From CAYUZU01 sp964448675 (GTDB lineage Bacteria; Planctomycetota; Phycisphaerae; UBA1845; Fen-1342), in assembly GCA_964448675.1 (NCBI GenBank), contig CAYUZU010000001.1, positions 331,755-395,754 of the forward strand: DNA of 64,000 nucleotides, given 5' to 3'. Below, piece after piece: positions 23,684 through 33,948 of this stretch (positions are counted from its first letter, which is position 1; each line of letters begins with the position of its first letter). The notes below the pieces were generated by a model. It did not search any database. It was given only the letters and a program-made list of their open reading frames with translations, and was not told where the DNA came from. Made by a program: the position numbers and the translations under genes.

Positions 23684-25810
23684 TTGCGCGGTTTGATCGA
23701 CGACAACCCGGTTGTCCGGTTCGTCACGCGGAATCGCGGGCTGTTGTTCCCGGCGTGTGCGGCGTCGCTGATCTTCGTGATCCTGATCCCGCTGCCCACG
23801 ACGATCATGGATTTCCTGCTCCTGACCAACATCGTCGTCACCACCATTATGCTGATGACGGTGATGTACGTGCGTACGCCGCTCGACTTTTCGAGTTTCC
23901 CGTCGCTGCTGCTGGCGATGACGCTGCTACGCCTCGTGCTCAACACCGCCACCACGCGACTCATCCTCTCCAACGGCGCGCAGGGCACCGGCGCCGCCGG
24001 CCACGTCATCGAGGCTTTCGGCTCGTTTGTCGCGGCCAATTCGCTGGCGGTCGGCGTGATCATCTTCCTGATCATCACCATCATCCAGTTCGTGGTGATC
24101 ACCAAGGGCGCCACGCGTATCGCCGAGGTCGCGGCCCGCTTCACCCTCGACGGCATGCCCGGCAAGCAGATGGCCATCGACGCCGACCTCAACGCCGGCA
24201 TCATCGACGAGGCCGAGGCCCGCCGGCGCCGCACCGAAATCACGCGTGAGGCCGACTTCTTCGGGGCCATGGATGGTGCCAGCAAGTTCGTCCGCGGCGA
24301 CGCCATCGCCGGCATCATCATCACGCTGGTCAACATCCTCGGCGGCCTGTACGTCGGCATGGTCGAGGGCGGCATGAACCTGATGGAGTCGCTGGCCGTC
24401 TACACGCAGCTCACCATCGGCGACGGCCTCGCCAGCCAGCTCCCGGCCTTCATCGTCTCGGTCACCGCCGGCATGCTGGTCACCCGCAGCACCGGCAAGA
24501 CGAACATGGGCGAAGAGGTGCTGGGCCAGCTCTTCTCGCGGCCGATCGCCCTGGTGCTGGCCGGCAGCTTCCTGCTGGTCCTGACGCTGACGCCGCTGCC
24601 CAAGTTCCCGCTGGTGACGATGGCGGCCGGCTGCGGCATGCTCGCGTATTTCCTGCAGAACACACAGAAACAGGCGGTCGTCCGCCAGGCCGCCGAGAAA
24701 CGCGCCAAGGAGCAGCAATCCAAGCAGGCGCCGATCGAATCGCACCTGGGGGTTGACGCCCTGGAGCTCCAGGTGGGCTTCGCGCTGGTGCGGCTGGTCG
24801 ATCGCTCGCGCGGTGGCGACGTGCTCGACCGCATCGCCAACATCCGCAAGCAGATGGCCTCCGAAATGGGGCTCGTGGTGCCGCCGGTGCGCATTCGCGA
24901 CAACGCCGCGCTCGAGCCGAACCAGTATGTCGTCATGCTCCGCGGCCAGGAGGTTGCCCGCGGCGCGGTCTACGCCGACCAGTTGCTGGCCATCGACGCC
25001 GGCCTCGCCAGCCAGCCGCTGCGCGGCGTCGAGGTGCGCGAGCCGGCGTTCGGCCTGCGCGCCTGGTGGCTGCCCATCGAGGAGCGCGAGACCGCCGAGC
25101 GGCTGAACTACACCGTGGTCGAGGCGTCGGGCGTGCTGGCCACCCACCTGACCGAGGTGATCAAGCGCTACGCCGCCGAGATCCTGACCCGCGTCGACAC
25201 GCAGCGCCTGCTCGACAATCTCAAGCAGCGCAACGCGGGGCTGGTCGACGAGGTCGTACCGAACCTGATGAAGGTGGGCGAGGTGCAGAAGGTGCTGCAG
25301 AACCTGCTGCGCGAGCGCGTGCCGATCCGCGATCTCGAGACCATCCTCGAGACCCTCGGCGATTGGGCGCCCAAGACCAGGGATGCCGAGATCCTCACCG
25401 AGTACGCGCGCAACGCCCTGGCACGCACCATCTGCGCCCAGTACAAGGACCAGCAGGGGACCGTGCACGTGGTCACGCTCGACCCTGCCACCGAGGATTA
25501 CATCCAGGCCAACATCCAGCGCATGGACCACGGCTCGTCGCTGACCGTGCCGCCCGACCGCCAGGCCCAGCTCGCCAGCGGCATCAAGCGGCAGGCCGAG
25601 GCGGCGTCATCGGCGAGCCGCGGCACCCCGGTCGCGGTCCTCTGCTCGCCGCAGATCCGCATGTGGGTGCACCGCATGATCGAGCCGATCCTGCCGCAGA
25701 CCCCGGTGCTGGCGCTCAATGAAATCGTACGAGGCGTCGATGTACAGGCCCATGGAGTGGTGAGCATTGAGCTACAAAGTGCGGACATTCCGCGCCCCGT
25801 CCATGCCTGA
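23684..25810 (+). CDS. flhA: Flagellar export gate protein FlhA
   Basis: This 708-residue protein has eight membrane segments in its first 330 residues and a large cytoplasmic domain forming the nonameric docking ring of the export apparatus. The FHIPEP signature region is clear: FSSFPSLLLAMTLLRLVLNT, then RIAEVAARFTLDGMPGKQMA and RRRTEITREADFFGAMDGAS. The likely start is TTG 23684, with AGGAG at 23671-23675; the open frame 39 codons upstream covers the repeat array and is not coding. The 3' end overlaps flhF by 44 bp. Confidence 0.94.
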   Translation: MRGLIDDNPVVRFVTRNRGLLFPACAASLIFVILIPLPTTIMDFLLLTNIVVTTIMLMTVMYVRTPLDFSSFPSLLLAMTLLRLVLNTATTRLILSNGAQGTGAAGHVIEAFGSFVAANSLAVGVIIFLIITIIQFVVITKGATRIAEVAARFTLDGMPGKQMAIDADLNAGIIDEAEARRRRTEITREADFFGAMDGASKFVRGDAIAGIIITLVNILGGLYVGMVEGGMNLMESLAVYTQLTIGDGLASQLPAFIVSVTAGMLVTRSTGKTNMGEEVLGQLFSRPIALVLAGSFLLVLTLTPLPKFPLVTMAAGCGMLAYFLQNTQKQAVVRQAAEKRAKEQQSKQAPIESHLGVDALELQVGFALVRLVDRSRGGDVLDRIANIRKQMASEMGLVVPPVRIRDNAALEPNQYVVMLRGQEVARGAVYADQLLAIDAGLASQPLRGVEVREPAFGLRAWWLPIEERETAERLNYTVVEASGVLATHLTEVIKRYAAEILTRVDTQRLLDNLKQRNAGLVDEVVPNLMKVGEVQKVLQNLLRERVPIRDLETILETLGDWAPKTRDAEILTEYARNALARTICAQYKDQQGTVHVVTLDPATEDYIQANIQRMDHGSSLTVPPDRQAQLASGIKRQAEAASSASRGTPVAVLCSPQIRMWVHRMIEPILPQTPVLALNEIVRGVDVQAHGVVSIELQSADIPRPVHA

Positions 25811-27020
25811 AGCCCTGGCGGCGGTCAAGCGCGAGCTGGGCCCCGACGCGGTGATCCTGGGCACCCGGACCCTCCCGTCCAGCGGGCTCAGCGGCATCGG
25901 CAAGCGCAATCGTGTCGAGATCACCGCCGCCCCGCACAACGCGGCCAGCCCGGCGCCCCGGCTGCGCGCCCGGGCGGCGTTGCTGGCCCAGGAGGAACGC
26001 CTGCCCGCCGTCGGCCGTGCCAACACGCCCGACCAGGCGACCGGCGGCAACGGCAACGGCAACGGCAATGGCCACGCCGCCACGCTGGCGGCCGCTGTTG
26101 CCGAGCGCCGCGCCCGAGCGATATCGGCCGTGCCGGCCCCGGCCCCGGCCCCGTCTCCGGCGCCGCCTGCCGCCCCCGCGCCGTCCGAACCGGTGTTGCC
26201 CGAGCATCTCTACCGCCACTACGTGCAACTGGTGCAGAACGATGTCGCCGAGGACCTGGCCGAACGGCTGATCCGCGCGGCCGCCGAGGACCTGCCCCCG
26301 GGCCAGCGTCCCGACGACGACGCCATCCGGGCCGCCGTCCAGGCGTACATCGCGCGCATGCTGCCCGAGCACGCGGCCATCGAGCTGGGGGAAGGCCAGC
26401 CGCGACGGGTGGCGCTGGTCGGGCCGTCGGGGGCGGGCAAATCACTCACGCTGGCGAAGCTCGCGGCCCTCTATCGCCTGCGGTACGAACGGTCGGTGGC
26501 ATTCCTGTCGCTCGACATGCATCGCATGGCAGCACACGAGCAGCTCCAGCGCTACGCCGATGTCCTCGAGGTCCCACTGTTCGCCGCCCAGACCATCGGC
26601 GAGGTGCGCGAGACCCTGCGGGCCCTGACGGAGACGGATCTGGTACTCATCGACACGCCGGGCGTCGGCCTCCGCGAGCAGGCGCGCTTTGCGCGGCTCG
26701 CGACGCTGCTGCGGGCGGCGCGGCCGGACGAGGTTCACCTGGTGCTGCCGGCATCGCTGGCCACCGCGGTGCAGAACCGCGTGGCCCGCGGGTTCGCTCC
26801 GCTCGGCGCCAACCGGATTGTCCTGACCCGGCTCGACGAGGTCGTCGGCCTGGGCGTGATCCTCAACGTCGTGGAGAGCCTGAACCTCGGCGTCTCGTAC
26901 ATCTCCACCGGACAAAACGTGCCCAACGATCTGGAAGAGGCTTGCAGCGATCGCCTGGCGGAGTTAGTATTAGGACGTGCGGATGAATCGAGCCGAGGGG
27001 AGGGCGTGTTCATCCGATAA
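25767..27020 (+). CDS. flhF: SRP-like GTPase FlhF
   Basis: This 417-residue SRP-family GTPase sets number and place of polar flagella. It begins SYKVRTFRAPSMPEALAAVK, which is the FlhF start, so TTG 25767 is taken as start with GGAG at 25754. A Pro/Ala/Gly-rich linker (about 85-140) leads to the NG domain: P-loop GPSGAGKS (219-226), FLSLDMHRMAAHEQL and LIDTPG. Note that the usual TR(Y/F) of the guanine-recognition segment reads NRIVLTRLDEVVGLG, as in the family. It overlaps flhA and shares one base with the flhG start. Confidence 0.92.
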   Translation: MSYKVRTFRAPSMPEALAAVKRELGPDAVILGTRTLPSSGLSGIGKRNRVEITAAPHNAASPAPRLRARAALLAQEERLPAVGRANTPDQATGGNGNGNGNGHAATLAAAVAERRARAISAVPAPAPAPSPAPPAAPAPSEPVLPEHLYRHYVQLVQNDVAEDLAERLIRAAAEDLPPGQRPDDDAIRAAVQAYIARMLPEHAAIELGEGQPRRVALVGPSGAGKSLTLAKLAALYRLRYERSVAFLSLDMHRMAAHEQLQRYADVLEVPLFAAQTIGEVRETLRALTETDLVLIDTPGVGLREQARFARLATLLRAARPDEVHLVLPASLATAVQNRVARGFAPLGANRIVLTRLDEVVGLGVILNVVESLNLGVSYISTGQNVPNDLEEACSDRLAELVLGRADESSRGEGVFIR

Positions 27021-27862
27021 TGCACCTCGTTCAGAGCCGGCAATACCGACTGGACGGCGGACGGAAGCACAGCGGGGGCGAAGTCTTCTCAGTTCTCAGC
27101 GGCAAAGGCGGCGTCGGCAAGTCCAACCTCGCGCTCAATCTCGCCATTCAGCTCGCCCGGCGACAGCGCCGCGTGATTCTCGTGGACGCCGACTTCGGCC
27201 TCGGCAATGCCGACATCCTGCTCAACGTCGCGCCCCACGGCACCTTCGGCGACGTGCTCGACCCGCGCCGCGATGTCGATGAGCTGCTCGTCGATGGGCC
27301 GGCGGGGCTGCGCGTGCTTTGCGGGGCGTCGGATGCCGGCGACGGCGATCACGGCTTCTCAGCGGACGAGTGCCGCGATGTTGTGGCGCGGCTGCGTGCG
27401 TCGTGTGATGCGCTGGTGCTGGATTGTGGCAATACGCTGAGCGAGGGGCTGGTGGCGCTGGGCTTGGCCAGCGACCTGCTGCTGCTGGCGACCACGCCTG
27501 AGCCCACGGCGCTGGCCGACGGCTACGCCGTTCTGAAGGTGCTCAGCAATCGCGGCTTCGCGAGCCGCGCGGGCGTGGTTGTCAACATGGCGCGGGATCG
27601 GCGCGAAGCCGCGAACGTCGCTACGAGATTGCAGCGCGTCGCGCGACAGTTTCTCGGACTTTCGGTCGAGTACCTGGGGCACGTGCCGATGGATCGGCAT
27701 GTGCCGCTGGCCGTGCGGGCGCGGGTGCCCGCCGTGATCCGGTATCCGCACTGCTCCGCAAGTGTCTGTATCGACGACATTTGCGAGAACGTCCTGCCGC
27801 CGCGGCGTGAGCGCGCCGCCCGCGGGACGGTGTGGAACCGGCTCGCCAGCTTATTCCTGTAA
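27020..27862 (+). CDS. flhG: MinD-like ATPase FlhG (FleN/YlxH)
   Basis: This 280-residue ParA/MinD-type ATPase stimulates FlhF and limits flagellar number. It has the deviant Walker A LSGKGGVGKSNLALNLA (27-43), ILVDADFGLGNADILL and VLDCGNTLSEGL. The short N-terminus (MHLVQSRQYRLDG) lacks a recognisable DQAxxLR motif, the segment known to activate FlhF in other species. The C-terminal amphipathic membrane-targeting region is not obvious. Start and flhF stop overlap (TAATG). Confidence 0.9.
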   Translation: MHLVQSRQYRLDGGRKHSGGEVFSVLSGKGGVGKSNLALNLAIQLARRQRRVILVDADFGLGNADILLNVAPHGTFGDVLDPRRDVDELLVDGPAGLRVLCGASDAGDGDHGFSADECRDVVARLRASCDALVLDCGNTLSEGLVALGLASDLLLLATTPEPTALADGYAVLKVLSNRGFASRAGVVVNMARDRREAANVATRLQRVARQFLGLSVEYLGHVPMDRHVPLAVRARVPAVIRYPHCSASVCIDDICENVLPPRRERAARGTVWNRLASLFL

Positions 27863-27917
27863 CGCCACGTGCAAGGGCTCGACAGAGCAGGCCGATAGGT
27901 AGACACGGAAGTCGACC

Positions 27918-28211
27918 ATGGTACAGAGCCTCGGAGCTCAGATCGGTTTGCTGGCGTTTTCCGTCGCCATCCTCGCCGGCCTCTACGCGGGGAACTCGCT
28001 GACGGTGATCCTCACCCGTGCGCTGATCGCCATGGTCGTTGGCTCGCTGGTCGGGCAGGTGGCCGGCTGGGCCGCCAAGGTCGTATTGCGCGACTACCTG
28101 CAGAAGAAGAAGTTCGAGATCGACCGCGCCCACATCGCCGGCATGCGTGGCCTCGCCGCCCCGGCCGGTGACGAGCCGGAACAGGTGACTGATAGCGGAG
28201 AGGCGGGATAG
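27918..28211 (+). CDS. Small membrane protein between flhG and fliA
   Basis: This 97-residue protein has two hydrophobic stretches (LLAFSVAILAGLYAGNSLTV and ALIAMVVGSLVGQVAGWAAK), then a charged segment RDYLQKKKFEIDRAHI. It could be a hairpin membrane protein with a cytoplasmic tail. It is 4 bp before fliA, so it belongs to the operon. I do not recognise the family. A flagellar role is inference from position only. Confidence 0.75.
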   Translation: MVQSLGAQIGLLAFSVAILAGLYAGNSLTVILTRALIAMVVGSLVGQVAGWAAKVVLRDYLQKKKFEIDRAHIAGMRGLAAPAGDEPEQVTDSGEAG

Positions 28212-28215
28212 CCCT

Positions 28216-29061
<846 letters not shown>

Positions 29062-29078
29062 CCGCAGGGACGCGTGTT

Positions 29079-29381
29079 ATGGCCGGCATACCACCCAATT
29101 GGCTCGGTTCGATCATCCAGACCCAGGGGGCCCAGCAGCGCGCCGAGAAGGACAAGGCCCGCGAGACGGCGTCCCAGGACGCCGCCAGCGAGGCCGGGGC
29201 ATTCGCCGATCGCCTTCAGGACGTGATCGAGGCCAGCGACCGCGACAGCCAGGTCTACGCCGACGCGGAGGGGCAGGGGGGCCAGGGCCGTCCGCACGAG
29301 GGGGATGAAGAGGAAGCGCCGCAGCAGGACGCGGCCAACCCCCCGCCGCCGGTCGGCCCCGGCCTGGATATCGAAGCCTGA
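29079..29381 (+). CDS. Small acidic hypothetical protein
   Basis: This 100-residue hydrophilic protein starts 18 bp after fliA. Residues 1-55 include a Gln/Arg/Lys-rich helix (GAQQRAEKDKARETASQDAA); the remainder is acidic and proline-rich and probably disordered. It has no membrane segment and no known motif. It is likely the last gene of the flagellar operon. Function not recognised. Confidence 0.6.
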   Translation: MAGIPPNWLGSIIQTQGAQQRAEKDKARETASQDAASEAGAFADRLQDVIEASDRDSQVYADAEGQGGQGRPHEGDEEEAPQQDAANPPPPVGPGLDIEA

Positions 29382-30279
29382 ACCTGCCACCGTTTGGTCG
29401 CTCGTGATGGGCCACTGTTGTGTCGGCGGTGGCTTCTGCGCGGGCGGTCGCGGCAGCGCCGCAAGAGAACCGCGGTTTACGCGACCCGACCGGCGCCACC
29501 ACGCACAAGAAGAACAACCACGGGTGCCCGGAGCCACAGCGTCGCGTCATGACACCGTGCAGTGAGGCCGGTAGGGGATTGCTCTGCTTTGCATCAAGTG
29601 GGACATTGCTCCACGGGCATCGCTGTCTTCCTCTGTGTCTCTGTGCCTCTGTGGTCGGTTCTCTCCTGCGTGGCTGCTCCAGCCGAATCGCGTCGAGCGG
29701 CGTCCTCGTCCGGGTTGTGATTCGCCAGCAGCCCGGCGTTGCCGCCGTCAGCCTCCCCCAGCGCGGCGGAGCCGCCGGCGCCACCCGCCATCGTGGACGA
29801 AGCAGAGCGATGGCCTACCTCGCGGGCGAAGCGAAGCGCTGGCCCATCTACTGAAAGCGGCGCGATGTCCGACCGCCGCCGGGGGTCTCACTTCAGTCCC
29901 AGGAGACGCGACGCGGGGGCGCTCGGCTTTGGGGCGGCGTGCCGGCGCGACTAAGCCGTGAGGATGACGTGACGTCGCGGGGGACGTGATATTCGGGCCT
30001 TGTATCATCCCTGGTGATGAACGGGCCGGAGCTTTGCGGGGCAGACTTCCTTAGAACGTAACAATCTTGCTGGTAGCGGGGAGGCCAGCCGGCTAAACTG
30101 CATATGGGTGTTGAGGCACCCGTGATCGCCCCCGGCTATGTGAGGAGGGCTGCGTGCTCAGGCCGGGTGTATCGATGCGGGTGCCGTCGGGACGCGTCAA
30201 TCGACGCGGGTCGCGTGCGTCACCGAGCGCCGCAGCGCGTTGGTGTGGGGCACGCAGAAGAGGAGAGAGGAGCAACTCC
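29382..30279. other. Non-coding stretch of about 900 bp after the flagellar operon
   Basis: No convincing gene is seen. At 29630-29654 three copies of CTCTGTG follow each other at 8-9 base spacing. A degenerate copy of the flgD-flgE type repeat (TTGCTCTGCTTTG) is near 29578-29610. Short open frames here have unconserved Arg/Pro-rich products and are not credible. Confidence 0.5.
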
Positions 30280-31092
30280 ATGCACCAGAAGGGGAGAGCC
30301 ATGAGCAGAGTCTCAGTGTGTGCGTTGATCGTGCTGGCGGGGGTCGCGGTCGCAGCGGCGGACGTCTCGGAGTACATCTTCCACTTCCAGGCCATTGACC
30401 ACGAGACCGGCCTGGTGCTCGGCGACTACGCCGTGCCGTCCGCGGGCGCGTGGAATCCGGCGCAGAACGCGTGGGAGTGGTCGCTTGACGCGGAAGTCGA
30501 TGTCATGCCGTTCAGCCCGGATGATCCGGTGGAGCCGCTGGCGACGCTGTTGCCGACGGACGGGCAGGGCAACACCACGTCCGTGCGGGTGCAGATGCCG
30601 GCGCCGGGATCGCGCCAGGACCCCAAGGTGCAGTTGAACTTCGTCATGATCGCAGGCGCTGGCCCCGGCATGACGGAATTCCTGCTGACTTCGCCGCTCT
30701 ATACCTTCGATGCCCTTGTCGATCCGCAGGCCAAAGCCGAGATCGGCATCAACGTGACGGATACGGACAACGACGGTGCACTGCTGACGCCGCGGGCCGG
30801 CAACACCGGCACGTCCTTGTCGTACTACAACGGCGCGATGCCCGGCACGGGTGACATCTTCGCCGAGATCCTGACCGAGGACATTGCGGCGGCACCGCTG
30901 GCAGTCGCGGCCGGTTCCGACGACACCGGCTGGCAGACGATCAACGACACGGTCAGTTCGATCAGTGCTGCGATTCACTTTGATCTGTCGGCGAACGACC
31001 TCGCGAGCGGGGCGTCGACATACCAGGTGGTGCCCGAACCCGCGGGGCTGGTGCTGTTCGCCGCGCTCGCGCTGGTGCGCCGCCGTTCGTAA
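30280..31092 (+). CDS. PEP-CTERM-type exported protein
   Basis: This 270-residue protein has an N-terminal signal peptide (VSVCALIVLAGVAVAAA), a body of beta-strand character and a C-terminal sorting signal: VPEP, a short hydrophobic helix (AGLVLFAALAL) and RRRS. Such tails are recognised by exosortase-type sorting in planctomycetes and other bacteria. Two starts are possible: ATG 30280 with AGGAG upstream, taken here, or ATG 30301 with GGGGAGAG. It is a paralogue of the next gene. The job of the exported body is unknown. Confidence 0.8.
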   Translation: MHQKGRAMSRVSVCALIVLAGVAVAAADVSEYIFHFQAIDHETGLVLGDYAVPSAGAWNPAQNAWEWSLDAEVDVMPFSPDDPVEPLATLLPTDGQGNTTSVRVQMPAPGSRQDPKVQLNFVMIAGAGPGMTEFLLTSPLYTFDALVDPQAKAEIGINVTDTDNDGALLTPRAGNTGTSLSYYNGAMPGTGDIFAEILTEDIAAAPLAVAAGSDDTGWQTINDTVSSISAAIHFDLSANDLASGASTYQVVPEPAGLVLFAALALVRRRS

Positions 31093-31183
31093 TACGAGAC
31101 TCACCCGGGTGCGACCGTGCCGCAGGCCGGTGCTGCCGCGTCCGCGCTGAAGTGCTGCTTCTGACAAATGCAAAGGAGAGGAG

Positions 31184-31942
31184 ATGACGACCGCCAATCG
31201 AGTTCTGCTGATCGGGGTGTTGTTGGCCGGGGTCGCTGTGGCGGCCGCCGGCGTGGGTGAGCCGGCGATTCGCATCGTGGCGACGAATGACGCCGGTACC
31301 GCGGTGATCGAGCGCTCGCTGGGTGATTTCACCTACACACCGGCCACCAGCACCTACTTCCTCGAGCTGCCGGCGCAGGTCCTGATGGACGGGGCGACGC
31401 CCGTGGCCGAGTTGACCGGCATGCAGGTCATTCTGACCGACGATCCGACGCAGCCGGCGGCAATCCAGCTCAACTACGGCGTGCGCGCGGGAAGTGACCC
31501 GGCCGGCACGGAGTTCGCGGTCACGCCGGGCGTCGTTTCGTTCCCGACGGTGCTGGACGCCTATACCGCCGCCCGCATGGGCTGGTCGTTTACCGTCACG
31601 GACAATCCGGACGATCCCGACGATGCGGCGTGGCTGAGCGGCATCGACGACGCCGGCGTGCACCAGACATTCTACGATGGCGCACTCTTCCACGAGTCGG
31701 TATCGCTGCTGGGCGGGACCGGAGTGAACGGCCAGGTGTACGAGCAGTCGGAGAACTACCCCGACGAGGTCAACTACGCCGACATCCCCGCGCCGGTGAG
31801 CAACATCTCGGCGGACTTTGCGTTCACGCTGACGCCGCTTGACACGGTCGAGTTCGGCACGAGCTACATTTTCGTCCCGGAACCGGCGACGGTCGGCCTG
31901 TTGGCGATCGGCATGGTGACACTGCTGTCGCGCCGGCGCTAG
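31184..31942 (+). CDS. PEP-CTERM-type exported protein, paralogue of the previous gene
   Basis: This 252-residue protein has a signal peptide (VLLIGVLLAGVAVAAAG) and ends in VPEPATVGLLAIGMV with LLSRRR, the PEP-CTERM layout. The body aligns with the upstream gene around QLNYGVRAGSDPAGTEF and SFTVTDNPDDPDD, so the pair arose by tandem duplication. AAAGGAGAGGAG is a very strong ribosome-binding site. Function unknown; no catalytic motif is visible. Confidence 0.85.
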   Translation: MTTANRVLLIGVLLAGVAVAAAGVGEPAIRIVATNDAGTAVIERSLGDFTYTPATSTYFLELPAQVLMDGATPVAELTGMQVILTDDPTQPAAIQLNYGVRAGSDPAGTEFAVTPGVVSFPTVLDAYTAARMGWSFTVTDNPDDPDDAAWLSGIDDAGVHQTFYDGALFHESVSLLGGTGVNGQVYEQSENYPDEVNYADIPAPVSNISADFAFTLTPLDTVEFGTSYIFVPEPATVGLLAIGMVTLLSRRR

Positions 31943-32086
31943 GCGGTTCGCGCCAGCAAGCAGGGGATACAAGCTGCGACCCGGGCACGCCGAGGCGGGG
32001 CGTTGCCCGGGTTGGCAAATGACGAAGACAGCGCCTGGCACGGCATTGGCACCACGAGTACCGCTCGCCATGACCGTGCGACCGGC

Positions 32087-33154
32087 CTATTCGCCATCTG
32101 CATAACACGCTGACGGGCCGATGTGCGCCGGCCAGTGGCCGCGGCGCAGCAGGAAGCTGCGCACGTGCGTGCACAGGTGGCACTTGCTGGCGTAGCCCTC
32201 GTGCAACGGCTCGTAACCCAGCGACCGCACCCGCTGCATCAGCTCGTAGCTGCCGCCGGCGACGACCGCATCAACCACCGGATGCTGCCGCCAGTTCACC
32301 GCGAGATTGTCCCAGACCTCCGCAACGGTCGGCGTGCCGCCGTCATCATCATCCGCCGCCGCCGGCCTGCCGACCGAGCCCAGGATGATCCCCGCACAGG
32401 TGCCGGGGAAGATGTGGCCGTAGGGATCGATGTGCACATGACGGCTTTGCAGCACTTCGGCCACACAGCGTTCGCCGGCGAAGGCCTCCGCCGGTTGGCG
32501 CGGCAGCAGTTGCGGCAACGCGACCGCCGCCCGGCCGGTGAGCCGATCGGCATGCTGGTGCAGCGCGTCGCGATAGGCCGCCGCCCGCTGCGCCTCACTC
32601 AGCGGCATGGTGTCAAGCGGTTCGCTGAAGTAGTCCCACCAGCGGACGATCAGTCGCCCGGGGCCGAAGATCTCCCGCGCCCAGCGGACGCAGCGTCGCA
32701 CGCGCTCCAGCGGCACGTGGGCCTGGTGAAACACGTCGCAACTGATGATCAGCCGATGAACCCCCAGAGCATCGAGCAGTTCGAGCCGCGAGCGCGTGAG
32801 GCCGTCATTGGTGGCCCAGAAGGCGTTGGTCTCGACCTTGTCGACGCGGCTGAGGCCAGCGTCGCGGGCCCGGCGGATCAGCGATACGAGCGCGACCCAA
32901 TCACCAAAGGGCTCGCCGCCAGCGAGGTGGACGCACATCTGCTGGCCGTGTCGGTCGGCAAGCCGATCGAGGCTGTGCCAGCAGGCCAGGGCGAGTTCGG
33001 GCGACATGCGGTCCGCGTGCTGCGGGCCGGCGTTGACGTAGCAGAAGGCGCAACGCGAGCTGCACCAGTAGGTGAGCATCAGACCGGCGAAGTCCCACAC
33101 GGCGAGCGTGGGCGTGGCGGCGTGGCGGGGCTGGTGAGTGTGCGCGGCGGCCAT
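32087..33154 (-). CDS. Radical SAM protein
   Basis: This 355-residue protein has the iron-sulfur cluster motif C31-x3-C35-x2-C38 (YWCSSRCAFCYV), a glycine-rich SAM-binding segment (VHLAGGEPFGDW) and a C-terminal CxxC (SKCHLC). With GTCAG earlier, these could bind an auxiliary cluster. The start at 33154 is chosen because the longer open frame (to 33241) would run into the ferritin gene; this start lies just before the conserved region. Substrate is not evident from sequence or neighbours. It is convergent with the PEP-CTERM pair. Confidence 0.85.
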   Translation of the reverse strand: MAAAHTHQPRHAATPTLAVWDFAGLMLTYWCSSRCAFCYVNAGPQHADRMSPELALACWHSLDRLADRHGQQMCVHLAGGEPFGDWVALVSLIRRARDAGLSRVDKVETNAFWATNDGLTRSRLELLDALGVHRLIISCDVFHQAHVPLERVRRCVRWAREIFGPGRLIVRWWDYFSEPLDTMPLSEAQRAAAYRDALHQHADRLTGRAAVALPQLLPRQPAEAFAGERCVAEVLQSRHVHIDPYGHIFPGTCAGIILGSVGRPAAADDDDGGTPTVAEVWDNLAVNWRQHPVVDAVVAGGSYELMQRVRSLGYEPLHEGYASKCHLCTHVRSFLLRRGHWPAHIGPSACYADGE

Positions 33155-33189
33155 GCCGGGATTGTAGGCGGCGCGGTGGGGCCCGGCGC

Positions 33190-33216
33190 GCCCCCTCCCC
33201 GTTGTGGGAGGGGGGC
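33190..33216 (-). terminator. Strong GC hairpin downstream of ferritin
   Basis: CCCCCTCCCC (33191-33200) pairs with GGGAGGGGGG after a GTTGT loop. It lies 15 bp beyond the ferritin stop on the minus strand. It lacks a long T-run but is the best candidate end for the ferritin transcript. Confidence 0.5.
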
Positions 33217-33230
33217 GGCGGGGTTCGTTC

Positions 33231-33725
33231 CTAGTTGCCACCCATGTGGGCGACGTAGGCCTCGAGCTGCAGCAGGTTCTTGCCGGCCATGCGGGCGGCC
33301 TGCAGCAGGCTGTTCATCGAGTCGACCTCTTCGACCTGCTCGTCGACATACCAGTTGAGGAAGTTGCGCGTGGCGTAATCCTTGTCCTTGTCGGCCATGG
33401 CGACCAGCTCGTGGATCTGGTTGGTCACCTTGCGCTCATGCTCGAGAGCGGCTTCGATGGCGGCCTCGATCGAGGGCCACTCGGCCGGGGGTTGGGGGAT
33501 CGCCTGGAGCGTCACCTTGCCCTCGACCTGCGGGAGGTAGTCGAGGATCTTCAGCGCGTGGCCGCGCTCTTCCTCGACCTGGGCGCGGAAGCGGCGGGCG
33601 AGCACCTTGAGCCCCATGTCTTCGAACATGACCGCCATGGCGAGGTAGATCTGGGAGGCATTGAATTCGTTGGTAATCTGCTCATTGAGCTTGGCATTGA
33701 GTTCCTGCGAAATGGGCACTGTCAT
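33231..33725 (-). CDS. ftn: Ferritin
   Basis: This 164-residue four-helix bundle protein stores iron in a 24-mer shell. Ferroxidase residues are visible in the pattern ITNEFNASQIYLAM (Glu20), EEERGHALKI (Glu53 and His56), a helix with HERKVTNQIHELVAMADK (Glu), and WYVDEQVEEVDS. Start ATG 33725 (MTVPISQELN) has AGGTGG upstream and matches bacterial ferritins; the longer frame adds a basic extension that is not expected. Length fits FtnA-like ferritins. Confidence 0.95.
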   Translation of the reverse strand: MTVPISQELNAKLNEQITNEFNASQIYLAMAVMFEDMGLKVLARRFRAQVEEERGHALKILDYLPQVEGKVTLQAIPQPPAEWPSIEAAIEAALEHERKVTNQIHELVAMADKDKDYATRNFLNWYVDEQVEEVDSMNSLLQAARMAGKNLLQLEAYVAHMGGN

Positions 33726-33948
33726 CCACCTTTCGTGCTGGCCGGCCCGGTTGCCGCGGCGGCGGGGCCGGTTGTCCAAACGCAATCGCAAAGCTCGCCC
33801 CGAACGTGGCGAGCCGCGGATCAGCCCGTGACGCCCCTGCGTCTGCGACAGGCGGATCGGAGATTATAGACACGGTTTGGAGGTTTGGCCATTGGGGCGC
33901 CGGCTGCGGCGCGGTCAGGAATGCACCGCGCGGAGCGCCACGGCGCCG

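Noticed and set aside
32036..32051. TGGCACG-N4-TGGCA, similar to a sigma-54 promoter
   Set aside because: The -12 box lacks the TTGC core, and it lies between two convergent genes with nothing to drive.
33155..33241. N-terminal extension of the radical SAM protein
   Set aside because: It would overlap the ferritin terminator and stop; the extension is Arg/Pro-rich and without pattern.
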